Positions 1 to 11,478 are shown, counted from the stretch's first letter. The stretch is 64,000 nucleotides of DNA from Ulva prolifera (GCA_023078555.1 CM041198.1:3953354-4017353); one strand, 5' to 3'. Numbers and translations are program-made. Notes: generated from the sequence alone by a model not told the origin.

Positions 1-320
1 GGGGGCCCGGAGGCAGGGGCAGCGATTGGGCAGGTGTCATGCATGGCTCACATGCATGCATTGAACAAGCAGGCACTGGCCTACACGCGGTGCAGCTGCA
101 CCTGGACTCTGCGCAGGCAGCCGCAGGCCTGGGCAGGTGTACGCCATACGCATGCATACATGTCATGTGCGCGATTGCTCAGCGGCTCTGCGCGTGGGGG
201 CAGCGCATGTGCCCCCGAGCCTTTATCCATCAGCCGGGCGAGTCGGCCGTCAGCGCCACAGCCGTCACAACGGCAAGGCGGTATGCTCACGTAGTCCCTC
301 ACTCGATCAGTTGTGTGCAG

Positions 321-887
321 CGCCGAGACGGCCACTGCCGCGACCCCAAGTTTGAGCACTTTGCGGCGCGCCCGTACGTGCTCGGCATGCAGGACAAGAT
401 CTTTGGCTGCGGGGATCACGTGCATGACTTCTACCACGTCGAGCCGCAGTACACGTGCCTCCTCGACGACGCCGACCGCCTCGTCGCGGACCACATTGTC
501 AGGTGCGGCAACCCACATGATGGCCCAGCTCCGAGTCTCAGGAGCCCACGAATTTGTTCTATGTGCATGGTCTCCCATCGTGCGGCCCGGTGGAAACCCA
601 GAGCCGGGCCAGAGGAGGGGAACATGTGCACCGGCGTGTATCGCACACTGTAGTACCACCAATCTGCATGCAGTGCTGGACCGTAAAGGCATACGAATGT
701 AGAATCGCCAGTACACATAGCGCACTGCATCCAGTCAAAAGGGGGGTTCAGATTCAGCGCAGTGACAGCGGAAAGCCTGGCCTTCCCCACGGCTGCGCTT
801 AAGCGAACAGCAGGGCTATAGTTCTACTGAGGACCGATAATTCTAGTGTCGAGATGAGGCTCCTGCATATGGCCAACAGGAATGAAT

Positions 888-920
<33 letters not shown>

Positions 921-1602
921 GCGGTTGTAGACTTGCGCAGCGGGAACAACTCCTTTTTTAGTCCGGGCTTGGCAGGAACCCAAGGTGCAGGGTCGATTCA
1001 CTTGAGGAGGACTTTGCGACGACGCTCGAGGCGATCAATGCGCGCCGCAGCGAAGGCCTTCCGCCGCTGGAGAGCACGGTGGGGTGGGAGCAGCAGGGGC
1101 CGCTAGCGCAGGCGAGCAACGTCGCCGAGCAGAGCCGCCACAGCAGCCGCCACATTGAGAAGTTCATGAAGTGTGGGCTGCGCTGCCTCGGCCTCGTCCA
1201 TGTGCGTTTCGCCCACCTTTTAGAACAGCTCCCGGCTTGATGTTGTGTACTACTGGTGAAAGATTTGTGCTCTGTAAGTTTACCCACAGCGAAGACCTGG
1301 CCGATAGCCCACTCAGCCATTGGTGTGATCAGCTGTTTGTGGGCATAAACTGTCACAGTTGAAATGTGCGACAAAAAGCCTGAATGGTGTGCTGTGTCCC
1401 CATCATGCAATCCCGCTTTCACTTCCCGAGAGGCGGGGCAACCCCCGTGGCATCACCCTCTCACCCCACAGACAATTCAACTTGAAGGTGATGCATGCAT
1501 GCACAAGGGCCTGCGCTGCTGCAGGACTATTATCGGAAGGACTTTCACCTGCTGCAGTACCCAGCCGGCAACATCACAGTGCCCAAGACACACCACAGCT
1601 AG
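321..1602 (+). CDS. Sulfotransferase (Sulfotransfer_2-like), 3' exons, 5' part cut off by window edge
   Basis: The protein would transfer sulfate from PAPS to a carbohydrate or similar acceptor, normally in the Golgi lumen. Three exons are read: 321-502, 991-1201 and 1525-1602. Phases match at both joins (2, then 0), giving 156 residues and a TAG stop. Exon 1 carries HVEPQYTCLLDD, matching the family's conserved Pro-Gln stretch, and ends with ADHIVR. Exon 2 continues with VDSLEEDF, like the usual 'grvE-leeDF' block. Exon 3 has DYYRKDFHLLQY, like the terminal 'yy-kDFelfgY' motif. Donors are GTGCGG and GTGCGT; acceptors end in GTGCAG and CTGCAG. The PAPS-binding 5' part is not visible and probably lies left of position 1. 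The exon 2 donor is the least certain point. The assignment rests on remembered family motifs. Confidence 0.6.
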
Positions 1603-4600
1603 CCGTGCAGCTGCATGGATGTGACACCTGCGCGCGGCACAGCACAGCACGCCGCCGCGCTCCGCAGCACGCTGCTCAGCCGACGCGCAATGTTTTGTGT
1701 GGTCTCACATGTACATTACCGAAGAGGCCACACAGCGCCATCGGTGCTGAAGTTCAGTGGTCCCCTGTGGCCTACCCCTGTTTTTCTCACAGCACGATTT
1801 CTGCACATGCTGTGTACAGCTTGGGACTCAGCAGTAGAGGCTCAGGCACGAACAGGAAGTGAGTGATGCATGCCAGGAGTCTCGAGATCTACCTTCATAG
1901 GTCTTGTAGAGGTAGCTGCCCTGAAGGGGATGGTCCTCCCTCGCCCTGTCGGGCTGAGAGACAATGATATGGCGCACCCATGCATACAATGATTGTAACC
2001 TGTTTTCTGATATATCGACTGCTGTGCACAGGGCATGCTGGCACAACACACGCATGACACCGTGACACAGTGACTCATGTCATGTGGACACAGCAGCAGC
2101 AATCCCGGGCATGTCGTAGACGGCATACGCGTCTGCGCCATCTGCTTCATAGAGGCAGGAGACAGTAGTCTTAGAATACATTTGCAGCAGCGCATGTGCA
2201 CACGCAATTACACAGCCACCGCCTGCACCGACAATGAATCAAGTGTGGCGCCGTTGTGACCAAAGCAACCCACCCACGCGACAGCGCAATGCAGCAGCCG
2301 CAGGATCTCATCAAGCGCGGCTGGCGGCTTCTCGTGCAGTCTCGCAAAGTGGTGGCCACAGTGCAGCTATGCATGGGATGCATGCATGTAACAGGGTGCA
2401 TGCCTGTATATGACCATCGTGAACCGCCCAAGGATGATCAATTGGACGAAGGCAAGGTGGTGACACATTCCAGCAGCGCATCCATGTGAGGCCGGCACGA
2501 CCGTCGAAGCCGCGTTCAACTGAGATTTTGAGCTGTCCAGCCCGTTTGCCGCTGTCACAACCGAGGATAACGGGCGCCTGCGCCCCCCTGAAAGCTCTCT
2601 GCAAGGAGGCTCCGCTGCATCCCACATGCATGCCCTACATGCATAGCAGCAGCAGACTTTCGCATGGCCGTTTTTAGATAGTAGATGTGCCGGCGTGCAC
2701 AGTGGGCCGTGTCACAGGTTCGTCCGCGGCAAGCGTGTGTGGCACTGCAGTGGTACATGTGACTCAGAGGTGGCGCGGGTCAGATAGGCTCCCCAATTTA
2801 AATGCATGACTCGGCCAAGAGGTCGCGACGCACGCTGACACAGTGACGCCAGCGCCGCAGCGGAATGGCAGAGGCGCTCTCGCACGCCATAGAGCCCACC
2901 AGCAGGGCCCACAATTACAAAACCTGTCTCTGGCAGCACCATGTGCTATCCCTCACCTACCGCCACGTCAGCGCGGTCCGACCTCACCAACAGCGCACAA
3001 CTCCTGCAGATCCGTCCCGTGCTCACATGTGGTTGGGCAGCTCTGCTCTGCAAAGCCGTGCAGTGGCGTAAGCGCACCGGGTTGCCGGTGCCACGGAGCC
3101 GCCGCGATGGCCAGGAGACATGCCTGATGGGCCATCAGGGAGTGATGGCATGCATATACGGGATCGAGCAGTGGCTGCAGGCGGAGCCCCCCAATGCACT
3201 CTTCCCCTTTGTCATGGGATCTCAAGCCAAGCAAATCTGTATCACGTGACCGCTTCGGTACCATGCATTGGCAACTCCGGGATGTCCAGGACCATACATG
3301 TCGAGCGGACGTGGCTGCTGCTGCCCAAGCTTCAGCGCTGTGGGCGCTGCAAGCTCTTGCATGCATCGGCACAGATATCTGCAGCCATTGCCTGGCATGT
3401 AGTTGAGGCTCGGAAGTGATTGGTCACAAGTTCCAGAGGGTCGACGATTCATAGTCCACAGGTGGATGGAAACGCAGACTCTGCACGCCCCAGACAGCCA
3501 CAATTCACCATGGCTTTGTGGTGTTGCGCGAAGCAGTGGCCATGGGGAACATCATCACAGCTCCTCAAAGTGTTGCTCTGACTCATGCCAGCCTCTGCCC
3601 GTTTGACCTGCTCGCTGTGGCCAGTAGAGCAAGTTCAAATTGCATTTGCTTAGCCGAGCCCTAAGCGGACGTTGTTATGGTGCTGCCATGGCCCAGCGGG
3701 TCTGTGAAGCTCTTGGCAGCCCAAGAGGGAGGAAGCAGGCTGGTAGTGTAAAGTGTTGTCGATGTGGCTCGATCACGATCACCAGCAAGCTGATGCACCG
3801 TTCATGACAGTCAAGCCATTGAGACATTGTCACATGCGGCATGGTAGGGAGGCCGACCCTCCTGGCTGCCAACGCAGGCCCTGTCTCAACTATGCAAGGT
3901 ATTCACTTGTGAGAAACACGGATCCTGCTCCAAACTGCTGGTGCTGCAGTCAGATGGCAATGCATGGAGGAACTCATCCACTCTGAGAACATCTTACTTT
4001 TCGTTGTTACTGCCTGATAGTGCACTGTGCCTGCTCCAGGCGCATGCACATCTGCTTGAGCACCTTATGCCCACGCACATCTGCCTACGCTTGACCACCA
4101 TTGGCACACTGAAAATCGGAAAGAGAGCAGAAACTACATTTGCCAGAGCCGGCGTGCTACACTAATTGCCATGCCAATGATGGATCTATTGCTAGTATCG
4201 CCGGCTCACAGCGCCTATGTCTGTACCCGTGGCATGCTGCAAAGAAATTGCCAAAAGGACACACATGGCAGCGTGTGCGCTCCATGCTTCAACACCAGAC
4301 ACCACCTACAGGTGGCCTCTCGGTGAGTAAACGGGATTACTGGCTCGAAATTATGATCGCATGCTAGAGTGTTGGCCAGCCCATTCAGGTAGCCGGACGC
4401 CTTGCTTGATCGTGTGGTCCGAGGGGTACAGGCTTGTGGACCTTCTCGACCTGCCAAACTTCATGTGACTCACGTCAGGCACTCAGCTCCGTCTCCCAGT
4501 GATAGCGATGCTGTGCAAGACGGATGCCTGTGCTTTGACGCGTTGTTTCTTCCTCTGCAGCTATTGCGCGTGAGCACGCTGGAGGTCCGCAATCTTGACA

Positions 4601-4776
4601 GACGGTTCATTTAGGAACGGTCACTGTACTTACGGATGCCTGTAAGAGATTGCAGCATACAGTGAAGGTTGAAGTGTTATGATGCACATGCAAGCGTGCA
4701 TAGCCCTCTCGCAACGCTGACATGGCTTGTTCCCGTGGTCACTGCTCAGGCTACAGCGGGGCGACAAATGCGATCC

Positions 4777-5244
4777 TTAGACCGGTTGCCTTGACGATTC
4801 ATACCTGAGAAAGCAAATACTTGCGGCATCCTTGTTGGCGCTTTCAGGCTTGCGGAGTGAGCTTTGAAATGTGTTATCCCCGGCCGCACCTAGGTCCGAC
4901 GGACCGACGTTCAACTGAGCTTCCGCAGAACAAGCAACCCTCCGAGACAGCTGCATCATGTACCTACGCATATGCTTCATTGCAAGGCCCAAAAAATTCG
5001 TTCTGCCAAGTTTCCGGGCATCTTGAGCGGCCGATGGAGTGGAGAACGGATGTCGAAGGAACGCTGTGAACGCTGCCTCGACTATGGGATCTCCTGCGCA
5101 TCCGTGAATAGCAGCCGGGTCGCGCTCAATTGCACGCAGAATTCTTCTTTGGTTGGATTCAGTGACGTGTTGTTGCAGCGCCGCACAGGCTGCAAAAATG
5201 ATCTCAACCGGACAGTCTGCAGCAGACGTCGCTTCGACCGGCAT
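4777..5244 (-). CDS. Weak candidate coding exon, unknown protein
   Basis: An ATG-initiated frame of 155 codons. The middle looks protein-like: an Ala/Gln-rich helix-like start (AALQQHVTESNQRRILRAI), then DPIVEAAFTAFLRHPF and a Lys/Arg/Met-rich helix ending near MMQLSRR. A CAG acceptor lies just upstream of AALQQ, and a GTTGC donor-like site follows MMQLSRR. It may therefore be an internal exon of about 250 bp rather than a whole gene. I do not recognise a family. Frames of this length also occur by chance in this window. Confidence 0.22.
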   Translation of the reverse strand: MPVEATSAADCPVEIIFAACAALQQHVTESNQRRILRAIERDPAAIHGCAGDPIVEAAFTAFLRHPFSTPSAAQDARKLGRTNFLGLAMKHMRRYMMQLSRRVACSAEAQLNVGPSDLGAAGDNTFQSSLRKPESANKDAASICFLRYESSRQPV

Positions 5245-5447
5245 CGTCGTGGGCTACACCATTGCTCGGATGGCAACAAAGACTGAAATATCCAGATCGA
5301 CATGTAATAGCCGTCTTTACATGAATCAGTGGACACAGCCTCCATGTCCATGGGCTGGGACATGCTGGATTGACTTTCCTCCGCTGGGTGATGGCCACGT
5401 AGGACAGAACAATGCGGAATCTTATGTGCGAACATCCAGTGATACGC

Positions 5448-5489
5448 TCAGCTGATCGCATCCCTGAGCTCAGGGATGCGATCAGCTGA
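5448..5489. repeat. 42-bp perfect palindrome
   Basis: The sequence reads identically on both strands for 42 bases, centred on GAGCTC. Each arm is 21 bases (TCAGCTGATCGCATCCCTGA then G). There is no spacer, so it can extrude as a cruciform or fold as a tight hairpin. It lies about 200 bp from a weak candidate exon and is not a copy of the other repeats in the window. Confidence 0.9.
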
Positions 5490-6179
5490 CATAAGTTTGC
5501 AACATGGCGCACGGCGCGGCGTACTGAATTCATGATGTCGTCATTAAGGCCTCGTCGCCACTTGAGAAGATGTCTGTTGTGTGACCACCGAGGGTTTTCT
5601 GATCTGGGGGATCCGAATTATCCGCAAGATCACGCCTCGTTCTACACACGGCTCAAGCTGACTCGACATTTTTCGATTGCAGCTGATTTGACATTCGCGG
5701 TGACCAGCTGGGTGTCGCGTGAGGAGGCCTCCCTGTGTGACGATACGTCACACGCATGGAGATGCATGGCTTAGAGCATTCTGGAAGCCTCCGGAATGTC
5801 CCGTCAGCCCACGTGACCGTGGCTGGCAGTACGGGACTCTGTCAACAGTGGTCGCCAGACCGTCTTGCGTCAGCAGGGCGGGCCGTCTAGAAGCACGAGT
5901 CTAGAGATCTCTGGAAGGAGCGCTTATGTCAGCCAAGCATGGCTTGAGCGATGGAAGGCTCTGGTGTGTACGGGGAACAGTGCCCGGGCTGAGCTCAGCA
6001 GTGCTGAGTCAGCACACTGTGGCAGGTGTCATACACAGGCTGTGTTATAGTGTATAAGCAGCTGGACCTCAAAGGGTAGACGACAGATCTCACACTCCAT
6101 GTCTCTTGACTAACAGTCTTTACAGCCTGTCGCCACTGGCATGTAGCACACAACTCATCGACTATATATGGCTGCCTCA

Positions 6180-6868
6180 GGTGCAGGGCTCTACAGGCCG
6201 ATCTTTCCTGTCGGGATCACCGAAGCCAAACCCCTTTTTTGGTCGGGTTGGCCCCGATATGCAGCCTGCTGGATGTCGGGGTTTCCCGACGACCCCATCA
6301 GGTTCTGTCGGGGGTGTCACAACTAAATTTCGGGTGATTTGTATCAGCATTATAAGAGTCACAAACAGAATAGTTCCAAGCCTAGGTCAGCTGATGCAGA
6401 AGTTTCGGCCGTGCGCGTGCCCTTGACCAGTGAACCCGAACCCGAACGAATTCGAATGCAAGGTCATTCTGTGGCAATTAATCCAGTGATATGGCCGCTA
6501 TACCACTGGATTGCCATACATTCTCGCAATGCGCAAGCAGCAAGCAGCACTGTTGTGACACAACGGGTGAATACTCTTTCATTGCAATATGTATCTGGTG
6601 CCTTCAGGCCCGCTAAGCTGTCGGGACCAGGGCCGACAGAATTTCGGGATCCCGACAAGCTGTCGGCGTTTGTCGGCGGTCCCGAAAAGCACCATTGGTG
6701 GCCTGCGGGCACGCCCGCCTGCACCCCCCTGGCTTGTCGGGAAAACCGACGGCTCGCTTCGCTCACCGTCGGGTTTTTTGCCCTTTTCCATTTTTTTTTT
6801 CGGGAAACCGATCGGGATGTATACGTAGATCTACGTCTATGCATGCTGTGTGGGATGTATACGTAGAG
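6180..6868. repeat. GTCGGG/CCCGAC-rich inverted-repeat region, possible non-autonomous element
   Basis: The motif GTCGGG or its complement recurs many times in both orientations between 6199 and 6776, forming several local hairpins. The clearest has stem CCGACGG / CCGTCGG around loop CTCGCTTCGCTCA (about 6747-6773) and is followed by a T run. A foldback mini-element (6470-6518) sits inside. The right side carries a direct repeat GGGATGTATACGTAGA at 6814-6829 and 6852-6867. No coding is supported. The family is unknown and the boundaries are guesses. Confidence 0.45.
6470..6518. mobile_element. Foldback mini-element, 49 bp, 5-bp target duplication
   Basis: It begins TGTGGCAAT and ends with the near-complement ATTGCCATA. 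The whole element is an imperfect palindrome around TATGGCCGCTATA. It is flanked by the 5-bp direct repeat CATTC (6465-6469 and 6519-6523). It matches the copy at 12759-12803 along its length. It has no coding capacity and must be mobilised by a transposase encoded elsewhere. Confidence 0.75.
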
Positions 6869-7037
6869 CCCTGCTCAGGTGTCCTCACCCTCACATCGGC
6901 GTCCTGCCTGCTCGTGGCATCACCACGAGCTCAAGCCACACACAGACATGAGTCATACACGGTACACCGGCATGCAGGCTTGCAATTGCGTGCACACCTC
7001 GATGACAGGTAGCGGCTGTACTTGGGGGCCTGCGCAG

Positions 7038-7173
7038 CAGTGTTGGGTCGTCGGGCCGGTCAAAAGAAACAATTCCGAATATCCAGGTCTAATTTCTGGC
7101 TGGCTGGCTGGCTAGCAGCCCTGGAAATGCTGCAAAGCGAACCAACACTAGTCACTAGTGACTAGTGGTACTG
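7038..7173. mobile_element. hAT-type MITE with 8-bp target duplication and an enlarged right end
   Basis: The left terminus is CAGTGTTGGGTCG; its complement, with one change, occurs near 7138-7150. The flanks carry a perfect 8-bp duplication CTGCGCAG (7030-7037 and 7174-7181), as expected for hAT transposons. The interior matches the copies at 11851 and 26613, including the TTCCGAATAT and GGAAATGCTGCA segments. Between the inner repeat and the right duplication lies an extra run of ACTAGT-based palindromic repeats (about 7149-7168). That run is part of the inserted DNA, because the duplication lies outside it. Confidence 0.8.
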
Positions 7174-7234
7174 CTGCGCAGCACCATGATTGTGCGGGTC
7201 GAGCGGGGTGCAACAATATCAATGACGTATTTGA

Positions 7235-7235
<1 letters not shown>

Positions 7236-7269
<34 letters not shown>
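7236..7269 (+). repeat. Poly(C) tract, 34 bp
   Basis: An uninterrupted run of 34 C. Similar long C or G tracts occur at 888-916, about 10327-10343, 16166-16184, 17575-17591, 19397-19418, 41767-41793 (G), 51917-51936, 59239-59259, 62170-62193, 62849-62868 and 63339-63371 (G). They sit in introns and spacers, never inside a supported exon. Confidence 0.95.
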
Positions 7270-7985
7270 TTTATGGTACAAATTCTTGGCGGTTGTGGCG
7301 GGGTTGAATGGCCAAGTGGAGCCCGCAGGATGTCTGGGGTGTCATTGTGCGTTGAGCCTGGGGGATAATTCAGATGTGGTGGTTCAAGTTGGTGGCGTAT
7401 GGGAGTCCATAATGGGACAGCTGGTGGCGTATGGCTTGCAACCTATTATAATTAATGAATACCTAATAAGATACCTAACGTCCAGCGACGCTGCCATGCT
7501 CGTGCTTCACCTTCGCTTACACGTGCCACGTTTGCTCGTAGACTCATGGTGACCCGTTGTGGCCACATGCGTGAACGGGGAATTTGATGAAGGCAACGTG
7601 GCGATGGTGCGTCCGCTTGAACTGCTGGTGCACAGCGGCCACGCAGCAGCTACACGCGCAGGAGGCTGAATGATCACAGCTCGCTTGTCGAGCTGCTGCA
7701 CCCGCTCCACGTACATCCGGATAGACTACATACTCCTTGAACTGCTTTTGAGACTCTGTTGCGGCCTGAAATGTGTTCATAGACCATTACAACGAGACAC
7801 ATAGCCTCGGTCTCGGCGACTTCCTCGACAGCTCATCCCTAGTAGACAATATGTTGCAACAACGTGACCAAGCAGGCACACATGAGCCTGAAATGTGCTT
7901 GTAGCTGCAGTTCCGTCCAGGTTGGCGTGCCCTCTGTCGCGGACGACCGGCGGTAGACGCACCCTTCCAGAATAATCTTTCGCTC

Positions 7986-8359
7986 ATGGACATCTCGCAC
8001 ACGCCTCCATCGCAATGTGATGGTAAGCAAACTCCTAGCCCGGGTAGCTCGTTGCGTTTGCGGCTGAAGAGGCAGCTGGATTCAACCGCTTCTGGCGCGT
8101 CCCCAACACGTCTGGACACCAAGCCTGCGGTACGCCTTATCGACAAGCTGAAGACACCTCCCTCCCGCAGCCCGTCTCCCCTGCTCAAACAAGCTCCTCT
8201 AAAACGCGCTCCTCGAGCATCCAAGCGCGCAAGGTGTCGCTCCAGCATCTTTGTGCATTCCGGTGCATCACTTGTATGCCACAGAAACGACATCAAAGGA
8301 AGCACAGTCGGACAGGATGCTGACAATTGCTGCTTACATGAGCTACGCGTGCTCGTATA
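7986..8359 (+). CDS. Possible 5' exon of the glycosylase gene: basic, Ser/Pro-rich leader
   Basis: An ATG-initiated frame just upstream of the glycosylase core. It is rich in Ser, Pro, Lys and Arg (for example TPPSRSPSPLLKQAPLKRAP then SKRAR), as expected of a disordered nuclear-targeting N-terminus. There is a good GTAAGC donor at 8023, within the frame. How it would splice to the next exon at about 8504-8513 is unresolved, and the end of this exon is not fixed. Confidence 0.3.
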
Positions 8360-8512
8360 GATGAAATGTCGGGGTGGTGTCCAGTCCCAGGGCTGGCACG
8401 CAGTAGGAACGGTTGTTGCATCGTCATGTCAGTTCAGGCGACAGACAGTAGGATTGTACACTTTTGTTCTCAAGTGCTAGATGATTGACATGTTCGTTGT
8501 CAGCGCAGGCAG

Positions 8513-10060
8513 AAGGTTTCTGGCACAGAGCAAGAGGTCCGCAGCACCTCTCCACCTCCACAGCAGTCCACCTGGGAGCCACCAGTTTCGCCATTCGGCC
8601 TCATAGAAGAACAGCTCTTCCACAATCCGTGGAAGGTATTCCTCGCGTGCATTCTGTTGAACCGGACCTCGGCCACACAGGCGCGCTCCATGCCCATGTT
8701 TTGCTCAGCCAGTATTAGAAACAGGTCAGTTTCTCCACGACCCAACACCAACTCGCCTGCTGGTGCTGGCACGTTCATACTCGCATGGTTCAACGTCATC
8801 AGGATTTTTCATCAAACCCGCGCACTCAAGCAGGGTCGCCTGCATGAGTCTGCGGCCGCAAGTCCCCTCGCAGTCCTTGCACACGGCCATTCCACCCGTG
8901 TCGCCAACAGCAATGCTGGGCCACTCCGATGCTTCGAAGCAGCCGCAATCCACCACCGCAGACCCAGGAGCTGCTCCATACACACACCAGGCTCAACATC
9001 CCCTCGGTGCAGTGTATGGGCCCCGAGTCCACTTCCCCGCTCAACCCCACGTCACCCCATCCCCACCCCATCGCATGCGTCCCAGCTCTCACAAACAACG
9101 AAACGTTCAGCTACTCCTTTACATCCATTGAACATATGCCGCGGTAACACAGAGTGGGATTCCAAGGGGCCCTCAAAGCCATCCATGAGTCAGCCACGCA
9201 AGATCTGCACGTGCCGATGCGTGTGCGCGTAGATGATCTGTTTGCGGCTGTTGGAGCAAACAGGAACGACTGCGTTTGCAGGTTCGGCGGGTGTGGGACG
9301 ACCTCATGGCTGCCATCCCAGACGCTCAGGCCGGCGCAGCCGCGGACCCGGCCCACCTCGAGTCAATCATCCACCCCCTCGGTTTCCACCGCTTCCGCGC
9401 GCGTGCAATAGCGGCTATGAGTGCAGACTACCTGCGGCCGTGGCGCCAGCCGACGGAGCTGCGCTACGTCGGCAAGTATGCGTCAGACGCGTACTTCATC
9501 TTCTGCCGGTGCGACCCTGACCTGCTCAACCACCTCCGAGTCGAAGCGACGTCGCTGTTGAATCACCGCGGAATCACTGTCAGCGCGGCCGGGAGGTAGC
9601 TGACCGTGCGTCTCGATGATCTCCGCAGGCAGGCTGACCGGTCACTGCCCCCCTCTGCAGGCACTGCTTGAGGCGCCAGCGCATGCATTTGCCCTAAAGT
9701 AATCTCCGCAGTGAGCTAGTGAGCGCACACTGCTGGTTACCGCAGTTGTTCGCTCGTGGGGCTTTGACCACCCGCTCACACCACACGCCAACCCACACCA
9801 CATACATCTGCAGAGATAGCAGTCTTTCGTTGATCCCCCACAGGCGCCCACTTGTGGCGTCAGGGCACACTACCCTCCCGCCCCCACTCCACTGTGAACA
9901 TGCGTGCAAGCAGCCAAGTGGGGCTACATGTGCATGGGTGGCATGCAGAGGCAAGTGGGAGGGTGTGGAGCCTGAGGACAAGGACTTGAGGAGGTACAGA
10001 TCGTGGCTGGCCTCCACAGCCGGTCTCGGCTCGGGCCTTGCCCGCGATGACCCCCTCTGA
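8513..10060 (+). CDS. MBD4-like DNA glycosylase (HhH-GPD fold), three core exons
   Basis: MBD4-type enzymes remove thymine or uracil mispaired with guanine, repairing deaminated 5-methylcytosine in the nucleus. Exons 8513-8680, 9282-9508 and 9949-10060 join in phase to 168 residues. Exon 1 holds WEPPVSPFGLIEEQLFHNPW then ACILLNRTS, the typical start of the glycosylase domain. Exon 2 holds the helix-hairpin-helix (TELRYVGKYASDAYFIFC). Exon 3 completes it with KWEGVEPEDKDLRRYRSWL, where the Asp of PED aligns with the catalytic Asp. Exon 1 appears to end at a GC donor (CAG|GCGCGC); the other donor is GTGCGA. No methyl-CpG-binding domain is seen, as in the short plant-type proteins. The coding end lies inside a degenerate repeat. 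The N-terminus is uncertain. Confidence 0.82.
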
Positions 10061-10370
10061 GTCACACATACTGCGATGACCCAACAGCCGCACACTGCGG
10101 CCGGGCCGCGCCCGTGTTGACCCCCTCTAGTGCTAAGCCACGCACTGAGTCACACGATTCCACGTCTCCAGAAGAGCGCATGATGATCGGGCCTCGCCCC
10201 TGGTGGACCCCACGCTGAGTTTCACACTGCGAGGCCCCGAGAGGCGCTCACTGTTTTTTTGGAGGCGCACACTTTTTTTTTGTCAAGGCGCAAAGAGATC
10301 GTGCCTCGCCTGCGATGAAGCCCCCCCTCCCCCCCCCCCCCCCGCCAAGCCACACACCACCGCGATGAAG
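10034..10370 (+). repeat. Degenerate tandem repeat of about 80 bp overlapping the glycosylase 3' end
   Basis: Four diverged units share blocks such as GGGCCTCGCCC, GATGACCCCC, GAGTCACAC and CACACTGCG. The first unit contains the last codons and stop of the glycosylase; the others lie downstream. The last unit runs into a C tract (about 10327-10343). Unit length is irregular and the boundaries are approximate. Confidence 0.5.
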
Positions 10371-11381
10371 TTCTCTTCTGCAGCTACGGAAGATCCATTT
10401 CTTTGCATCAGCCACGCATGCAAGGGCCATGGCATGGGAGGCACTGTTGCAGAGGCCTTGCTGGATGTGCTTACATGCATGGGCTCTACAGGCAGAGATG
10501 ACCTTGAACGAACGCTGAGGGACGGGCCGCACTCGAAGCCCGCTGTCAACAAACACAGATATGCAGCCCTGGCGCAGGTATAAATATATCGATCCATCAG
10601 CAAGGGCTGGCTCACATGAACACGCAGCCAGGCTGCTGCAGAAGTTGGGTTCAGCGAGGCGGCGCCATGCTCACTGCGACTCCAACGGGGGTTGCCTTGA
10701 GGCGACTGCGTCTGCGAGGCGGCACGCGGCGGTGTCCTCCCATGGTGCGATCTCTGCCTGCATCATGCCTCCACATGCAGTTGCCTTTGTCCTTTGCGTC
10801 CATGACTTGCCTGGCGGGGTTCTCGCGCTGTTTTTGTTCTGGGCTCGGTGTTCTCGCGGCGCTGATGGTACAGCAAGCCCCTGTGTGCGTGAGGTGGTGG
10901 CGGTGTGGCGTGTCCACCTGGATGGTTGTGGGTGTCTCGTGATTTGTTTGCTGTACCACGACTTCCTAGCCCTTCACACAGCGCCAGGGACCCATGGTGT
11001 TGTGGACTAATCACGCGATCGCTGTATACACCTGGTCCTCTGAGGCTGATGTATCCAGGTGTCACACACACCGAAGGTCGGTGCTACAAGAGGCATCTTG
11101 TACCGCCAGATGCGTGGTATGCGTGTGTTTGCTTGCAGTGGGGAGAGGCTGAGGCACCAGGTGCATGTGAGGCACCAGGTGCATGTGAGTTCGGAAGTGT
11201 ATGTGTGTGTGTGCGTGGAGACGAGGCCCTGTTCGGGCCACTGCATGCGTGTTTGCTTGTATGCATGAGTACTCAGCCTGCACGCAGCCTGGGCAACGCA
11301 GCTGATTGAATCAGCTGCCTGCAGCAAGCATATGTGCCTGACAACTGCATGGTCCGGACTACCGCCAGAGATGCCCTCGCC
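10371..11381. other. Spacer without a supported gene
   Basis: Open frames here lack family motifs. The stretch around 10660-11010 is G/T-rich on the + strand and resembles in style the LINE 3' untranslated DNA elsewhere in the window, but I could not match it to a tail. Short tandem duplications of GAGGCACCAGGTGCATGT occur near 11151-11187. Confidence 0.4.
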
Positions 11382-11478
11382 GCGCTTCAGCGCACAAACG
11401 GCCGAACATACCCTTGGCTGTGTCACAACCGCGCTTCAGCGCACAAACGGCCGACCATACCCTTGGCTGTGTCACAAT
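11382..11478 (+). repeat. Two-copy 49-bp tandem repeat
   Basis: A 49-bp unit starting GCGCTTCAGCGCACAAACGG is repeated head to tail (11382-11430 and from 11431) with only about two differences, indicating a recent duplication. It directly precedes a LINE-like 3' end. Confidence 0.85.

Larger units (their letters stand above)
1603..6179. other. Gene-poor stretch, no convincing coding exon except one weak candidate
   Basis: Many short open frames exist on both strands, but none shows a family motif or a consistent exon chain. The only notable items are a weak candidate exon at 4777-5244 (-) and the palindrome at 5448-5489, listed separately. TGCATGCA-type motifs recur, for example around 1490-1502 and 2373-2390. 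Confidence 0.5.

Noticed and set aside
6740-6785. Rho-independent terminator or bacterial transfer
   Set aside because: The hairpin and T run look bacterial, but no prokaryotic-style gene is nearby and the motif belongs to a wider GTCGGG-rich repeat. It is kept only as a finding.
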